DNA of 64,000 nucleotides from SZAS-79 sp964599095 (GTDB lineage Bacteria > Pseudomonadota > Gammaproteobacteria > Burkholderiales > SG8-39): assembly GCA_964599095.1 (NCBI GenBank), contig CAZREB010000013.1:62001-126000 (forward strand), given 5' to 3'. The number at the start of each line of letters is the position of its first letter. Position 1 is the stretch's first letter. The notes under the pieces were generated by a model. The model did not search any database. It had not been told where the DNA came from and saw only the letters and a list, made by a program, of their open reading frames with translations. The translations under genes and the position numbers were made by a program. Below are positions 55,956-64,000 of this stretch, piece after piece.

Positions 55956-57728
55956 ATGCGCACCCACTACTGCGGCGACCTGTCCGCCGCCAACCTTGAC
56001 GAGGTCGTCACCCTTGCCGGATGGGCACACCGGCGGCGCGACCACGGCGGCGTGATCTTCATCGACCTGCGCGACCGCGAAGGCCTTGCCCAGGTCGTCT
56101 GCGATCCCGATCGCGCCGAGGCGTTCGCCACGGCCGACCGCGCTCGAAGCGAGTTCGTCCTGCGCGTAAGAGGCAAAGTGCGCCGGCGGCCCGAGGGCAC
56201 CACCAATCCGGCGCTGCGCTCGGGCGAGGTAGAGGTCCTCGCGCATGAGGTCGAGATCCTCAACCCGTCGCTGACGCCCCCGTTCCAGCTCGACGACGAA
56301 AATCTGTCCGAAAGCGTGAGGCTGCAGTACCGCGTGCTCGACCTTCGCCGCGAGCAGATGCAGAAGAACCTGCGCCTGCGCTACAAGGTGACGATGGCAG
56401 TGAGAAAGGCGCTCGACGCGCTCGGGTTCATCGACATCGAGACGCCGATGCTGACGCGTTCCACTCCCGAGGGCGCGCGCGACTACCTCGTGCCGTCGCG
56501 TGTCCACCCGGGGGAATTCTTCGCGCTGCCCCAGTCGCCGCAGATCTTCAAGCAGCTGCTGATGGTGGCGGGCTTCGACCGCTACTACCAGATCGTGCGC
56601 TGCTTTCGCGATGAAGACCTGCGCGCCGACCGGCAGCCCGAATTCACCCAGATCGACATCGAGACGTCGTTCCTTTCGGAGGACGAGATCCGCGCGATGA
56701 TGGAGAAGATGATCCGTGCGATGTTCAAGGAGACGCTGGACATCGACTTGCCGGATCCTTTCCCGCGGATGACCTGGGCCGAGGCGATGGGACGCTACGG
56801 CTCGGACAAGCCCGACCTGCGGGTGCCGCTCGAACTTACCGAGCTCACCGACCTGATGAAGTCGGTCGACTTCAAGGTGTTCCGCGGCGCTGCGGACATG
56901 GCGGGCGGTCGCGTGGCGGCGCTGCGCGTGCCGAAGTCGGAGCTTTCGAGGAAGGAGATCGACGACTACACCCAGTTCGTGACGATCTACGGCGCCAAGG
57001 GCCTCGCGTACATCAAGGTCAACGACAAATCGAATTTGCCCGATGGTCTGCAGTCGCCGATCGTCAAGTTCCTGCCGAACGACGTTCTCGCGCAGGTCCT
57101 CGAGCGCACGGGGGCCGGGAACGGCGATGTGATCTTCTTCGGCGCCGACAAGGCGAAGATCGTCAACGATGCGCTGGGAGCGCTGCGCGTCAAGGTCGGG
57201 CACGACAAGGGCTATGCCGAACAGGGCTGGCGGCCGTTGTGGGTGGTCGACTTCCCGATGTTCGAGTACGACGACGAGGAAAAGCGCTGGTCGGCGATGC
57301 ACCACCCGTTTACCGCGCCCAAGGACGGACACGAGGACCTCCTGGCGACCGATCCGGGCAATGCAATTTCGAAGGGCTACGACATGGTGCTGAACGGTTC
57401 CGAGATCGGCGGCGGTTCGGTGCGTATCCATCGTGCCGATGTGCAGGCGAAGGTGTTCAAGGCGCTCGGCATTTCCGACGAGGAGGCGAAGGCCAAGTTC
57501 GGCTTCCTGCTCGAGAACCTGCAGTTCGGGGCGCCGCCCCACGGCGGCATTGCGTTCGGCCTCGATCGCATCGTCGCGATGATGACCGGCGCGGAATCGA
57601 TCCGCGACGTGATTGCGTTCCCGAAGACGCAGCGCGCGCAGTGCCTGCTTACCCATGCCCCGAGCCCGGTCGACGAGAGGCAGCTTCGCGATCTCGGCCT
57701 GCGCCTGAGGGAAAAGCCGAAGGCGTGA
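55956..57728 (+). CDS. aspS: Aspartyl-tRNA synthetase
   Basis: A 590-residue class II synthetase that charges tRNA-Asp. The OB-fold anticodon domain (LAGWAHRRRDHGGVIFIDLRDREGL) leads into the catalytic core with QSPQIFKQLLMVAGFDRYYQIVRCFRDEDLRADRQPEFTQID (motif 2) and GGIAFGLDRIVAM (motif 3), with a bacterial GAD-type insert between. Bacterial length. It is 4 nt after DUF502, and the next gene start shares its last base (TGATG). Confidence 0.97.
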   Translation: MRTHYCGDLSAANLDEVVTLAGWAHRRRDHGGVIFIDLRDREGLAQVVCDPDRAEAFATADRARSEFVLRVRGKVRRRPEGTTNPALRSGEVEVLAHEVEILNPSLTPPFQLDDENLSESVRLQYRVLDLRREQMQKNLRLRYKVTMAVRKALDALGFIDIETPMLTRSTPEGARDYLVPSRVHPGEFFALPQSPQIFKQLLMVAGFDRYYQIVRCFRDEDLRADRQPEFTQIDIETSFLSEDEIRAMMEKMIRAMFKETLDIDLPDPFPRMTWAEAMGRYGSDKPDLRVPLELTELTDLMKSVDFKVFRGAADMAGGRVAALRVPKSELSRKEIDDYTQFVTIYGAKGLAYIKVNDKSNLPDGLQSPIVKFLPNDVLAQVLERTGAGNGDVIFFGADKAKIVNDALGALRVKVGHDKGYAEQGWRPLWVVDFPMFEYDDEEKRWSAMHHPFTAPKDGHEDLLATDPGNAISKGYDMVLNGSEIGGGSVRIHRADVQAKVFKALGISDEEAKAKFGFLLENLQFGAPPHGGIAFGLDRIVAMMTGAESIRDVIAFPKTQRAQCLLTHAPSPVDERQLRDLGLRLREKPKA

Positions 57729-58066
57729 TGCGGTTCCTGGCCTTCGTCTTCGCGCTGTTCATCGCAGCGGATGCGGCGGCCTTTTCGGCGCGCGGCGAAA
57801 TCCGCGCCGCCGACCTGCCAGGCGAAGCGCGCGCCACGCTGGCGCTGATCAAGGCCGGCGGCCCGTTCCCCTACGAAAAGGATGGCACCGTCTTCGGCAA
57901 TCGCGAAGGCCGGCTGCCGCCGGAAAGGCGCGGGTACTATCGGGAATATACCGTCCGCACGCCGGGCAGCCGCGACCGGGGCGCGCGGCGCATCGTTGCC
58001 GGCAAGCCGGGCGAGTTCTACTACACGGACGACCATTACCGCACCTTCCGCCGCATCCTGGAATGA
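57728..58066 (+). CDS. Secreted barnase-type ribonuclease
   Basis: A 112-residue protein with a short signal peptide (about 18 residues ending AAA) and a microbial RNase core. The catalytic base is E73 in YYREYTV, R84/R88 in SRDRGARRIV bind phosphate, and the acid H103 lies in TDDHYRTF, the barnase Glu-Arg-His set. It would cleave single-stranded RNA. The adjacent barstar gene overlaps its stop, so it forms a toxin/inhibitor pair. Unusual in sitting inside the aspS operon. Confidence 0.85.
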   Translation: MRFLAFVFALFIAADAAAFSARGEIRAADLPGEARATLALIKAGGPFPYEKDGTVFGNREGRLPPERRGYYREYTVRTPGSRDRGARRIVAGKPGEFYYTDDHYRTFRRILE

Positions 58067-58494
58067 CCCGCATGAGCAAGCTCTACGCCCGCCTGACCGA
58101 CCCGGCGCGCTCCGGCGCCTACCGGGTCGAGCACGACCGCGACATCCTCGATGCAGTGTCCGGCGGCGACGTCGACCTGGTCCCGGTGGAACTGGGCCCG
58201 GGCAAAGAGGCGATGCTGGCCGCGCTTGCGCGATCCCTGGCGTTTCCCGACTGGTTCGGCGGCAACTGGGATGCGCTCGAAGACTGCCTGACCGACCTTT
58301 CGTGGCGGGCGGACGGGCCCCGGGTGCTCCTCCTGTCGGGGGCTGCGGCCGGGGACGACCTGGGGATCCTGATCGACATCCTTGCGTCGGCGGCCGACTT
58401 CTGGCGCGAGCGCGGGAGAGCGTTCTTCGCCGTCTTCGTCGATCCGGCCGGCCAGCTTGAGTTGCGTGCGCTGTACCGGGAAAAAGCCGGGTGA
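58063..58494 (+). CDS. Barstar-family RNase inhibitor
   Basis: A 143-residue barstar-like protein, predicted to bind and block the adjacent ribonuclease in the cytoplasm. The core FPDWFGGNWDALEDCLTDLSW with an acidic helix is the barstar fingerprint. No signal peptide, consistent with protection of the producing cell. It overlaps the RNase stop (ATGA) and the nudB start, so it is part of the same run. Confidence 0.88.
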   Translation: MTRMSKLYARLTDPARSGAYRVEHDRDILDAVSGGDVDLVPVELGPGKEAMLAALARSLAFPDWFGGNWDALEDCLTDLSWRADGPRVLLLSGAAAGDDLGILIDILASAADFWRERGRAFFAVFVDPAGQLELRALYREKAG

Positions 58495-58955
58495 GCGGAC
58501 CCAAGATCCCGGTGTCGGTGCTGGTGGTGATCCACACGCCGGCCCTCGAGATCCTGCTGATCGAGCGCGCGGCGCGCGCCGGGTACTGGCAGTCGGTGAC
58601 CGGCTCGATCGACCACCCGGACGAGCCGCTCGAGGAAACCGCGCGCCGCGAGGTGTTCGAGGAGACCGGGATCGAGGCCGCGCCGGAGCGCCTCGTTCGG
58701 TGGAACGTCGTGAGGACATTCGAGATCTACCCGCAATGGCGGCACCGGTTTGCAGCAGGCACGACCCACAACGACGAGCATATGTTCAGCCTGGAGGTGC
58801 CCAGCGCCTCGCCGGTGCGCCTCGCGCCCGAGGAGCACACGGCCTGGATGTGGCTGCCCTGGCGGGAGGCGGTGGAAAGGTGCTTTTCGTGGACCAACCG
58901 GGACGCGATCAGGCTGCTGGCCGAAACCCGGATCAAGGCCGGGGAGATTGGCTAA
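58491..58955 (+). CDS. nudB: Dihydroneopterin triphosphate diphosphatase (NudB type)
   Basis: A 154-residue Nudix hydrolase. The Nudix box is GSIDHPDEPLEETARREVFEETGI near residue 38, and the C-terminal HTAWMWLPWREAVERCFSWTNRDAI is NudB-like. It removes pyrophosphate from dihydroneopterin triphosphate in folate biosynthesis. The position after aspS supports the symbol. GTG start overlapping the barstar stop. Confidence 0.85.
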   Translation: MSGPKIPVSVLVVIHTPALEILLIERAARAGYWQSVTGSIDHPDEPLEETARREVFEETGIEAAPERLVRWNVVRTFEIYPQWRHRFAAGTTHNDEHMFSLEVPSASPVRLAPEEHTAWMWLPWREAVERCFSWTNRDAIRLLAETRIKAGEIG

Positions 58956-58967
58956 ACTCGGCAGCCG

Positions 58968-59543
58968 ATGCGCCTACTCCGCTTCACCTGCTGGCTGCTG
59001 ACTTTCGGAACGGCGTCGGCGTACGCCGCCGGAGAAGTGAAAGTGGAGGCGGTGCGCAAGGGCGAATTCATCGAAGTGCACGCGTCCGCCACGGTCGCGG
59101 CGCCGCTTTCGATCATCTGGACCACCCTCACCGACTACGAGCGATTGCCGGAGTTCGTCCCGGGCCTGCGCAGGAGCAGGGTTGCGAGCCGGCGCGGCGC
59201 CACCGTGATCGTCGAGCAGTCCGGCGAGGCCCGGTTCCTGATGTTCAGCTTTCCCATAGACGTGACGCTCGAAGCGACCGAGCGTCCCCCGGCGTCGATC
59301 CAGGTGCGTGCCATTTCCGGCAACCTGCGGCATTTCGAGGGCGGTTACCTCGTCGAGCCGGACCCGGCCGGCCCCGGAATGCTGCTGCGCTGGGAGGGCA
59401 CCATCATCCCGGACATATCGCTGCCGCCGCTGATCGGCGAGGTGGTGATGCGCATGAGCATCGAAGACCAGTTCACCGGCATGGTGCGCGAGATCGAAAG
59501 GCGCGAACTCGCGCGCAAGGGCCGCGAGGCCGCGCCCAGGTGA
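58968..59543 (+). CDS. Secreted SRPBCC (polyketide cyclase/START-like) protein
   Basis: A 191-residue protein with a signal peptide (about 21 residues ending YAA) and an SRPBCC beta-barrel: EVHASATVAAPLSIIWTTLTDYERLPEFVPGLRRSRVAS, which is the lipid-binding helix-grip start. It probably binds a hydrophobic ligand in the periplasm. 12 nt after nudB and overlapping the next gene's GTG. Confidence 0.85.
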   Translation: MRLLRFTCWLLTFGTASAYAAGEVKVEAVRKGEFIEVHASATVAAPLSIIWTTLTDYERLPEFVPGLRRSRVASRRGATVIVEQSGEARFLMFSFPIDVTLEATERPPASIQVRAISGNLRHFEGGYLVEPDPAGPGMLLRWEGTIIPDISLPPLIGEVVMRMSIEDQFTGMVREIERRELARKGREAAPR

Positions 59544-61078
59544 GCTTCCCGTGGCAGATGGAGGAATTTGCCCCCGCGTGCCGACTGGCCGCGGCACTGG
59601 CGCTCGCCGCCTCCCTTGCCGCGGCCGGTGGATGCGCAACCGTGGACCCGGTCATCGCCGATCGCGAATCCGAACGATCGACCGTCTTCGATTGCGTTGA
59701 GTGGTACCGCAACCTCGATGCGGCGGTCGAAGCGGCGGGTGTTCAGGATGCGCAGGCAACGCGAGTCAGGGGCTTTCCGTACTTCCGGGTCGACCGGTTC
59801 ACCGCCTCATTGCGCGACACCGCCGGAAATCTCGACTCGACCATGCTGGCGCTTTCCGACCGGCTTCTCGACCTGGACCTTGAGGCCCGGACGCATGAGA
59901 TCGCCAACCTGCCGCGCGGGAGATTGAAGGCCATCTGGACCGGCATCGGTGAGCCCAATGCGGCGAATGCGCTGGAGCAAACGCGCGAATGCGGGCTGCG
60001 CATGCGGGATTTCGACCTCGAATCAGATGCGACGCGTGCCGCACTGCGCGATCGGCTGACGGTACCGGATGACTACGTAACGGCCTATCGCATCTTCGGC
60101 CTGTACGGACTTTCGAAGATTCCCTTCTCGGCGGGCGTGCGCAGGCACGTCGAGGAATCCAGCGCAGCCTTTGCGCGGGACCTCGAATCGACTTCCAGGG
60201 GAACGGTCGTGCGGTATTCGCCTGCTTCGCGGCCGCGGATGGCGCGTGAGAAGGTGCGCGAGATCCTCGCGCGCTCGGCCGACAATCCGCTGCGCGTCCC
60301 GATGCCGGCGGGCGAGGATCTCGATACGCTGTCTGCCCTCTATGCGCCGAGTTTCGAAGTGGAAACCGTGGCCGACTTCGACCGGCCCGGCGCCCTGCGA
60401 TGGCGGTGGGGTGCCGTACCGGAAGTGGATGCGACGGACGTGGCCGTCTATCGTCAGGCGGCAAATACCCGCTACAAAGGCACGAACCTTCTGCAACTCG
60501 CCTACACGGTATGGTTTCCGGAGCGGCCCCCGCAATCGCCGGGCGACCTGCTGGCCGGGCGCCTGGACGGCGTGGTGTTTCGAGTGACGCTCGCGCCCGA
60601 CGGCACGCCGCTTGTGTACGATTCGATCCACCCGTGCGGTTGCTACCACATGTTCTTCCCGACCCCGCGCGCGACCCCGCTGCCGGCCCCGGCCGATGAG
60701 CCCGAATGGGCGCAGATCCCCCAGAAACTGCGCGCGACGGACATGACGGACCGCATCGTGGTGAGGATCGCCTCCGGCACGCACTATGTGGAGCGTGTCT
60801 ACCGGGACCGGGGCGACAGCCTCGCGCGCTATGAGCTGCGTCCCTACGACGAACTGCGCTCGCTGCCCCGGATGCCCGGTGGCACCCGCAGCGTGTTCGG
60901 GCCCGACGGCATCGTTGCCGGGACCGAACGCGGCGAGCGATTCCTCTTCTGGCCGATGGGAATCGAGAATGCGGGCGCCATGCGGCAGTGCGGCCGGCAT
61001 GCGACCGCATTCGTAGGTCGCCGCCATTTCGATGACGCCGACCTGCTCGAGCGGCGATTCGAACTGGACCTGAAGTGA
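59540..61078 (+). CDS. Lipoprotein of unknown function
   Basis: A 512-residue protein (from GTG at 59540; ATG at 59558 gives 506) with hydrophobic LAAALALAASLAAAGGC, a lipobox. Conserved-looking blocks include RGFPYFRVDRFTASLRD, NTRYKGTNLLQLAYTVWFPERPPQSPGDLLAGRLDGVVFRV and HPCGCYHMFFPTPRATPLP, where Cys/His could bind metal. I do not recognise the family. It lies between SRPBCC and EEP genes with overlapping start and stop on both sides, so it belongs to this envelope run. Confidence 0.75.
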   Translation: MSFPWQMEEFAPACRLAAALALAASLAAAGGCATVDPVIADRESERSTVFDCVEWYRNLDAAVEAAGVQDAQATRVRGFPYFRVDRFTASLRDTAGNLDSTMLALSDRLLDLDLEARTHEIANLPRGRLKAIWTGIGEPNAANALEQTRECGLRMRDFDLESDATRAALRDRLTVPDDYVTAYRIFGLYGLSKIPFSAGVRRHVEESSAAFARDLESTSRGTVVRYSPASRPRMAREKVREILARSADNPLRVPMPAGEDLDTLSALYAPSFEVETVADFDRPGALRWRWGAVPEVDATDVAVYRQAANTRYKGTNLLQLAYTVWFPERPPQSPGDLLAGRLDGVVFRVTLAPDGTPLVYDSIHPCGCYHMFFPTPRATPLPAPADEPEWAQIPQKLRATDMTDRIVVRIASGTHYVERVYRDRGDSLARYELRPYDELRSLPRMPGGTRSVFGPDGIVAGTERGERFLFWPMGIENAGAMRQCGRHATAFVGRRHFDDADLLERRFELDLK

Positions 61079-61842
61079 CACAGTCGACTTCCGGGCGCGG
61101 CAGGGGAAGGTTGCGCGTGGCAACGCTCAACATCCACAAGGGGCTGTCGTTCTTCAACCGCCGCATGGTGATTCACGAGCTGCGCGACGGACTTAGGAAG
61201 ATCGATGCGGATATCGTCTTCCTGCAGGAAGTGCAGGGGTTGCACGAGCGCAATGCGCTGCGCTTCGGCGCCTGGCCCCAGGCGGCCCAGCACGAGTTCC
61301 TCGCCGGTGACGAATGGGAGCACGCCTACGGCTGCAATGCGGTCTATGACCATGGCCATCACGGCAACGCGATCCTCTCGCGATTTCCGATCCTGTCCGC
61401 CGACAATCACGACGTGTCGAATCACCGGTTCGAGAGACGTGGGCTGTTGCATTGCCGGATCGCGGTGCCGGGGTTCGACGAACCGCTCGACTGCGCATGC
61501 GCGCACCTGTCCCTGCATGAAAAGGGGCGGCGGCGGCAGCTCGACGCGCTCGGCGCGCACCTCCCCGGGTCCCGGAAGGCGCCGATGATCGTCGCCGGGG
61601 ACTTCAACGACTGGCGGCACCTGGCCTCGCGCACGCTGGCTCAGCGCCTCGACCTGACCGAAGTGTCGGTCATGCATAGCGGCCGGCCGGCGCGCACCTT
61701 CCCAAGCATCATGCCGGTGCTCAGCCTCGACCGGATCTACGTCCGGGGATTCCGCGTGCTCGACGCGCAGGCGCACCGCGGCGCTCCGTGGAGCCTGCTG
61801 TCAGACCATCTTGCAGTCAGCGCGGAGCTGGAATTCGCATGA
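61075..61842 (+). CDS. Endonuclease/exonuclease/phosphatase-family protein (YbhP-like)
   Basis: A 255-residue EEP-fold protein. Metal and catalytic sites seen: Asn in TLNIHKGLSF, Glu in VFLQEVQGLHE, GNAILSRFPI, Asp/Asn in AGDFNDWRHL, and the terminal SDHLAVSAEL. The clsB gene follows 59 nt later, as in the ybhP-clsB pair, so a role with phospholipid metabolism is plausible. Starts with GTG overlapping the lipoprotein stop. Confidence 0.88.
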   Translation: MTQSTSGRGRGRLRVATLNIHKGLSFFNRRMVIHELRDGLRKIDADIVFLQEVQGLHERNALRFGAWPQAAQHEFLAGDEWEHAYGCNAVYDHGHHGNAILSRFPILSADNHDVSNHRFERRGLLHCRIAVPGFDEPLDCACAHLSLHEKGRRRQLDALGAHLPGSRKAPMIVAGDFNDWRHLASRTLAQRLDLTEVSVMHSGRPARTFPSIMPVLSLDRIYVRGFRVLDAQAHRGAPWSLLSDHLAVSAELEFA

Positions 61843-61901
61843 CCGGCGGCTCGCACCGCGGTCCGGTGCCGCGATAGTCCCGCGCACCGATCGCCCGGCC
61901 C

Positions 61902-63059
61902 ATGGCGCTCAAGTTCATCCCCGGCAACAACCTCGTCCTGCTCAGGAACGGCGAGCAATACTTCCCGGCGCTGGTCGAGGCGCTCGATGCGGCTGCGCGC
62001 GAGATCTTTTTCGAAACCTACATCTTTGCCGACGACGAGACCGGCAGCATCCTTTGCGATGCGCTCGCGCGAGCGGCGTCGCGCGGCGTGGCCGTGCATG
62101 TGATCGTAGACGGGTTCGGCGCGCGCGACTTCGCGCCGCGTTTTGCCCGCATGCTCGAACAGGCCGGCGCGCGGCTGCTTGTCTTCAGGCCGAAGATCAG
62201 CCCGTTGACGATGCGCCGCAACCGCCTGCGGCGGATGCACCGCAAGCTCGCGGTGGTCGACGGCAAGGTAGGTTTCGTCGGCGGGATCAACGTGATCGAC
62301 GACTATCCGCCGGGGGGGCCGATGCCCCCGCGATTCGATTATGCGGTCCGCATCGAAGGACCGCTGGTCCAGGACGTGTGGTTCGAGGCCGCCAAATTGT
62401 GGGCGAGGCTGGATTGGCTGCGCACGCGTCGCCGGTGGAGGGTGGCCCGGCCGCCGACTGCCGGCACGCAGGCGGCGGGAACGCAAAGCGCGTTGCTGAT
62501 CGTGCGCGACAACATCCGGCACCGGCGCGACATCGAACAGGCGTACCTGGAACTGGTCGCCGGCGCCGAGGGCGAAGTGCTTATTGCGGTCGCCTACTTC
62601 CTGCCCGGCCGGCGATTCCGGCGGGCCCTGGTCGACGCAGCCCGGCGAGGCGTTCGCGTGGTGCTGGTCGTCCAAGGGTTGACCGACCATCCGGTCATGC
62701 AATATGCCTCGCGCGCGCTTTTCGGTGCGTTCCTCGAGGCCGGGATCGAGATCCACGAGTACACCCGCAGCGAACTGCATGCCAAAGTCGCGGTCTTCGA
62801 CGGCCTCATCGCCTGCGTCGGTTCTTCCAACATCGACCCCTTCAGCCTAGTCCTTGCGCAGGAGGCGAATGTCTTCGTCCAGGATGGCCGGTTTGCGTCC
62901 GCGCTGCGGGCGAGCCTGTACGAAGCGATCGAAATCTCGCACGCGCTTCCCCCGCGCGCCTGGAAGCAGCTTCCATGGTCGCAGCGCGTGCGTATCTGGG
63001 CCGCATACGGAATCGCCCGCCTGCTGACCAGCCTGTCGGGCATCGACGGCTGGCATTGA
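61902..63059 (+). CDS. clsB: Cardiolipin synthase B (phospholipase D family)
   Basis: A 385-residue PLD-type enzyme. Two HKD motifs are present: HRKLAVVDGKVGFVGGINVID near residue 110 and HAKVAVFDGLIACVGSSNID near 293. It forms cardiolipin from phosphatidylglycerol and phosphatidylethanolamine in relatives. No long N-terminal membrane helices, as in ClsB. Last gene of the aspS-linked run. Confidence 0.92.
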   Translation: MALKFIPGNNLVLLRNGEQYFPALVEALDAAAREIFFETYIFADDETGSILCDALARAASRGVAVHVIVDGFGARDFAPRFARMLEQAGARLLVFRPKISPLTMRRNRLRRMHRKLAVVDGKVGFVGGINVIDDYPPGGPMPPRFDYAVRIEGPLVQDVWFEAAKLWARLDWLRTRRRWRVARPPTAGTQAAGTQSALLIVRDNIRHRRDIEQAYLELVAGAEGEVLIAVAYFLPGRRFRRALVDAARRGVRVVLVVQGLTDHPVMQYASRALFGAFLEAGIEIHEYTRSELHAKVAVFDGLIACVGSSNIDPFSLVLAQEANVFVQDGRFASALRASLYEAIEISHALPPRAWKQLPWSQRVRIWAAYGIARLLTSLSGIDGWH

Positions 63060-63142
63060 CGATCGCGGTGCAGGATGATCGGATAAAAAAAGAAATGGTA
63101 TCCTTGCGCTTGCCCGGGGCAAATCGAGCATGGGGAACGCAG

Positions 63143-63409
63143 TTGAGTAACGAATACGAAACGTTACGCTGGCCCACGAACATGGATCGCGCGGCGATCG
63201 TCGCCAAGCTGGCCGAAATCCGCGCTTCGGCGAGCTCGGAAGGGCACGCCGAACTGGCCGCGTTCTTCGACATGGTCGAGCACCTGCCCTCGCCGAAGGT
63301 CGGGGCCAAAGTCATCGCGGCCCTGACATGGCTCGAAGGCAAGCCGGAATGCGTGGCCTTCGGCACCCAGCTGTCGATGGTCGCGATGAACCTGAAGAAT
63401 CTGCGCTAG
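63143..63409 (+). CDS. Small conserved-looking protein of unknown function
   Basis: An 88-residue protein from a TTG at 63143 with GGGGA 6-10 nt upstream; ATG at 63095 and 63183 are alternatives (104 or 75 residues). The sequence NMDRAAIVAKLAEIRASASSEGHAELAAFF followed by GAKVIAALTWLEGKPECVAF suggests helical hairpins. No motif identified. A TATCCT (63098-63103) is a possible -10. Between clsB and the convergent MaoC gene. Confidence 0.55.
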   Translation: MSNEYETLRWPTNMDRAAIVAKLAEIRASASSEGHAELAAFFDMVEHLPSPKVGAKVIAALTWLEGKPECVAFGTQLSMVAMNLKNLR

Positions 63410-63441
63410 CCGGCCGATCCGACCCTCGCGGCGCCGCGTCG

Positions 63442-63897
63442 CTATCCGGGACGGCGCCCGAACATTCCCCAGCCTTCGTTCGTCATCACGATTTCGCCTT
63501 CCTGATTCACGGCTTCGATCCGGCCCTGCATCAGCCCGACGCCTGGCATGCTCTTCGACGGGCGTGTCGCGAGGGTGGTGCGGCGGTAGGTGATCGTGTC
63601 GCCCGGTCGCACGGGTTTCAGCCAGCGGATATTGTCGAGCCCGGGCGACCCCAGGCTGACGCCCGCGTTGATGTACGAGTCGACCGCGAAGCGCATGCCC
63701 ACCGCGCAGGTATGCCAGCCGCTTGCAATGAGGCCCCCGAAGAACGACTTGCCCGCCGCTTCCGGGTCGACGTGGATGGGCTGCGGGTCGAATCTCTCGG
63801 CGAATTCGATGATTTCCTCGGCGGTGAAGGTATGCCTGCCCATTTCGTGGACTTCGCCGACCGTGAAGTCCTCCCAATAGATCGTGGGTGCTTTCAC
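63442..63897 (-). CDS. MaoC-family hydratase
   Basis: A 151-residue hot-dog protein with IIEFAERFDPQPIHVDPEAAG, the hydratase-2 catalytic Asp/His motif, and FFGGLIASGWHTCAVGMRF. It hydrates or dehydrates enoyl-CoA type thioesters. The GTG at 63897 overlaps the thioesterase stop. Substrate unknown; the pair suggests fatty-acid or acyl-CoA metabolism. Confidence 0.9.
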   Translation of the reverse strand: MKAPTIYWEDFTVGEVHEMGRHTFTAEEIIEFAERFDPQPIHVDPEAAGKSFFGGLIASGWHTCAVGMRFAVDSYINAGVSLGSPGLDNIRWLKPVRPGDTITYRRTTLATRPSKSMPGVGLMQGRIEAVNQEGEIVMTNEGWGMFGRRPG

Positions 63898-64000
63898 AGC
63901 GGCGCAACCCGTTCGAATTTCGCGATCAGTTCGCGTACTGCATCCGGCAACGGAGCCGGCCTCATCGTCTGCGGGTCTGCGTTCACATAGACCAGTTCGG
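63894..64000 (-). CDS. C-terminal end of an acyl-CoA thioesterase (partial)
   Basis: About 34 residues, ELVYVNADPQTMRPAPLP then a DAVRELIAKFERVAPL helix, ending at TGA (63894-63896). It matches the end of YbgC/FadM-type hot-dog thioesterases (4-hydroxybenzoyl-CoA thioesterase family). The rest lies beyond the window. Overlaps the MaoC start. Confidence 0.65.
   Translation of the reverse strand, partial: ELVYVNADPQTMRPAPLPDAVRELIAKFERVAPL

Overview
This is a very GC-rich, gene-dense stretch of chromosome from a betaproteobacterium, most likely Burkholderiales or a close uncultivated relative. Three things point there: the conserved orders uvrA / MFS transporter / ssb and FmdB zinc ribbon / DUF502 / aspS / nudB, a Bug-type (TctC) solute-binding protein, and ABC uptake cassettes typical of that class. 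I see 63 protein genes (two cut by the window edges), packed with frequent 1-4 nt stop/start overlaps. I found no tRNA, rRNA, CRISPR array, insertion sequence or prophage. No gene-free stretch exceeds 300 bases; the longest (34020-34214, 45671-45849, 23305-23460, 50423-50575, 13853-13992) hold promoters, terminators or leaders. All functions are read from sequence motifs and family knowledge, without database searches.

Layout. 1-6044 (+): tail of a solute-binding protein, PEP carboxylase, an MFS transporter, an alpha/beta hydrolase and a HELAH metallopeptidase lipoprotein. 6025-14817 (mostly -): two tandem glutathione transferases, a gamma-glutamyltransferase without a signal peptide, a YegS-type lipid kinase, and a MetY / Ycf46-like AAA ATPase / zinc alcohol dehydrogenase run, then a formate/nitrite channel. 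14913-16535 (+): release factor 3. 16650-21470 (-): the Anbu (ancestral proteasome-like peptidase) operon with permuted ATP-grasp, alpha-E, transglutaminase-fold and peptidase genes, plus an adjacent formyltransferase. 21537-23937 (-): an HTD2-like hydratase, an AraC regulator and a CoA-binding protein. 24041-27021 (+): NIPSNAP, HSL-type hydrolase and a thiamine-diphosphate enzyme. 27110-29840: a YkgJ cysteine-cluster protein, then a secreted unknown protein, an ECF sigma factor and a membrane-anchored partner. 29888-34019: an orphan Bug protein and a glutamate/aspartate ABC importer. 34215-40168: an M20 peptidase, acetoacetyl-CoA synthetase, a YpfH-like esterase and an SbmA/YddA-type ABC protein. 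40175-45670 (-): a complete peptide/nickel-type ABC importer. 45850-47492 (-): a TetR regulator and hydrolase with matching palindromic operators. 47561-54784: uvrA, MFS, ssb, then a secreted amidohydrolase, a YtkA-like protein and a MauG-like dihaem protein. 54907-63059 (+): a ten-gene run, FmdB-DUF502-aspS-RNase-barstar-nudB-SRPBCC-lipoprotein-EEP-clsB. 63143-64000: a small unknown protein, a MaoC hydratase and the end of a thioesterase.

The parts most worth a second look are the Anbu operon, whose transglutaminase-fold protein lacks the usual catalytic cysteine and which runs on into a formyltransferase; the TetR unit, where a palindrome sits in the promoter spacer, recurs at the 5' end of the target gene, and the regulator mRNA is predicted leaderless; and the barnase/barstar pair embedded in an essential aspS transcription unit.
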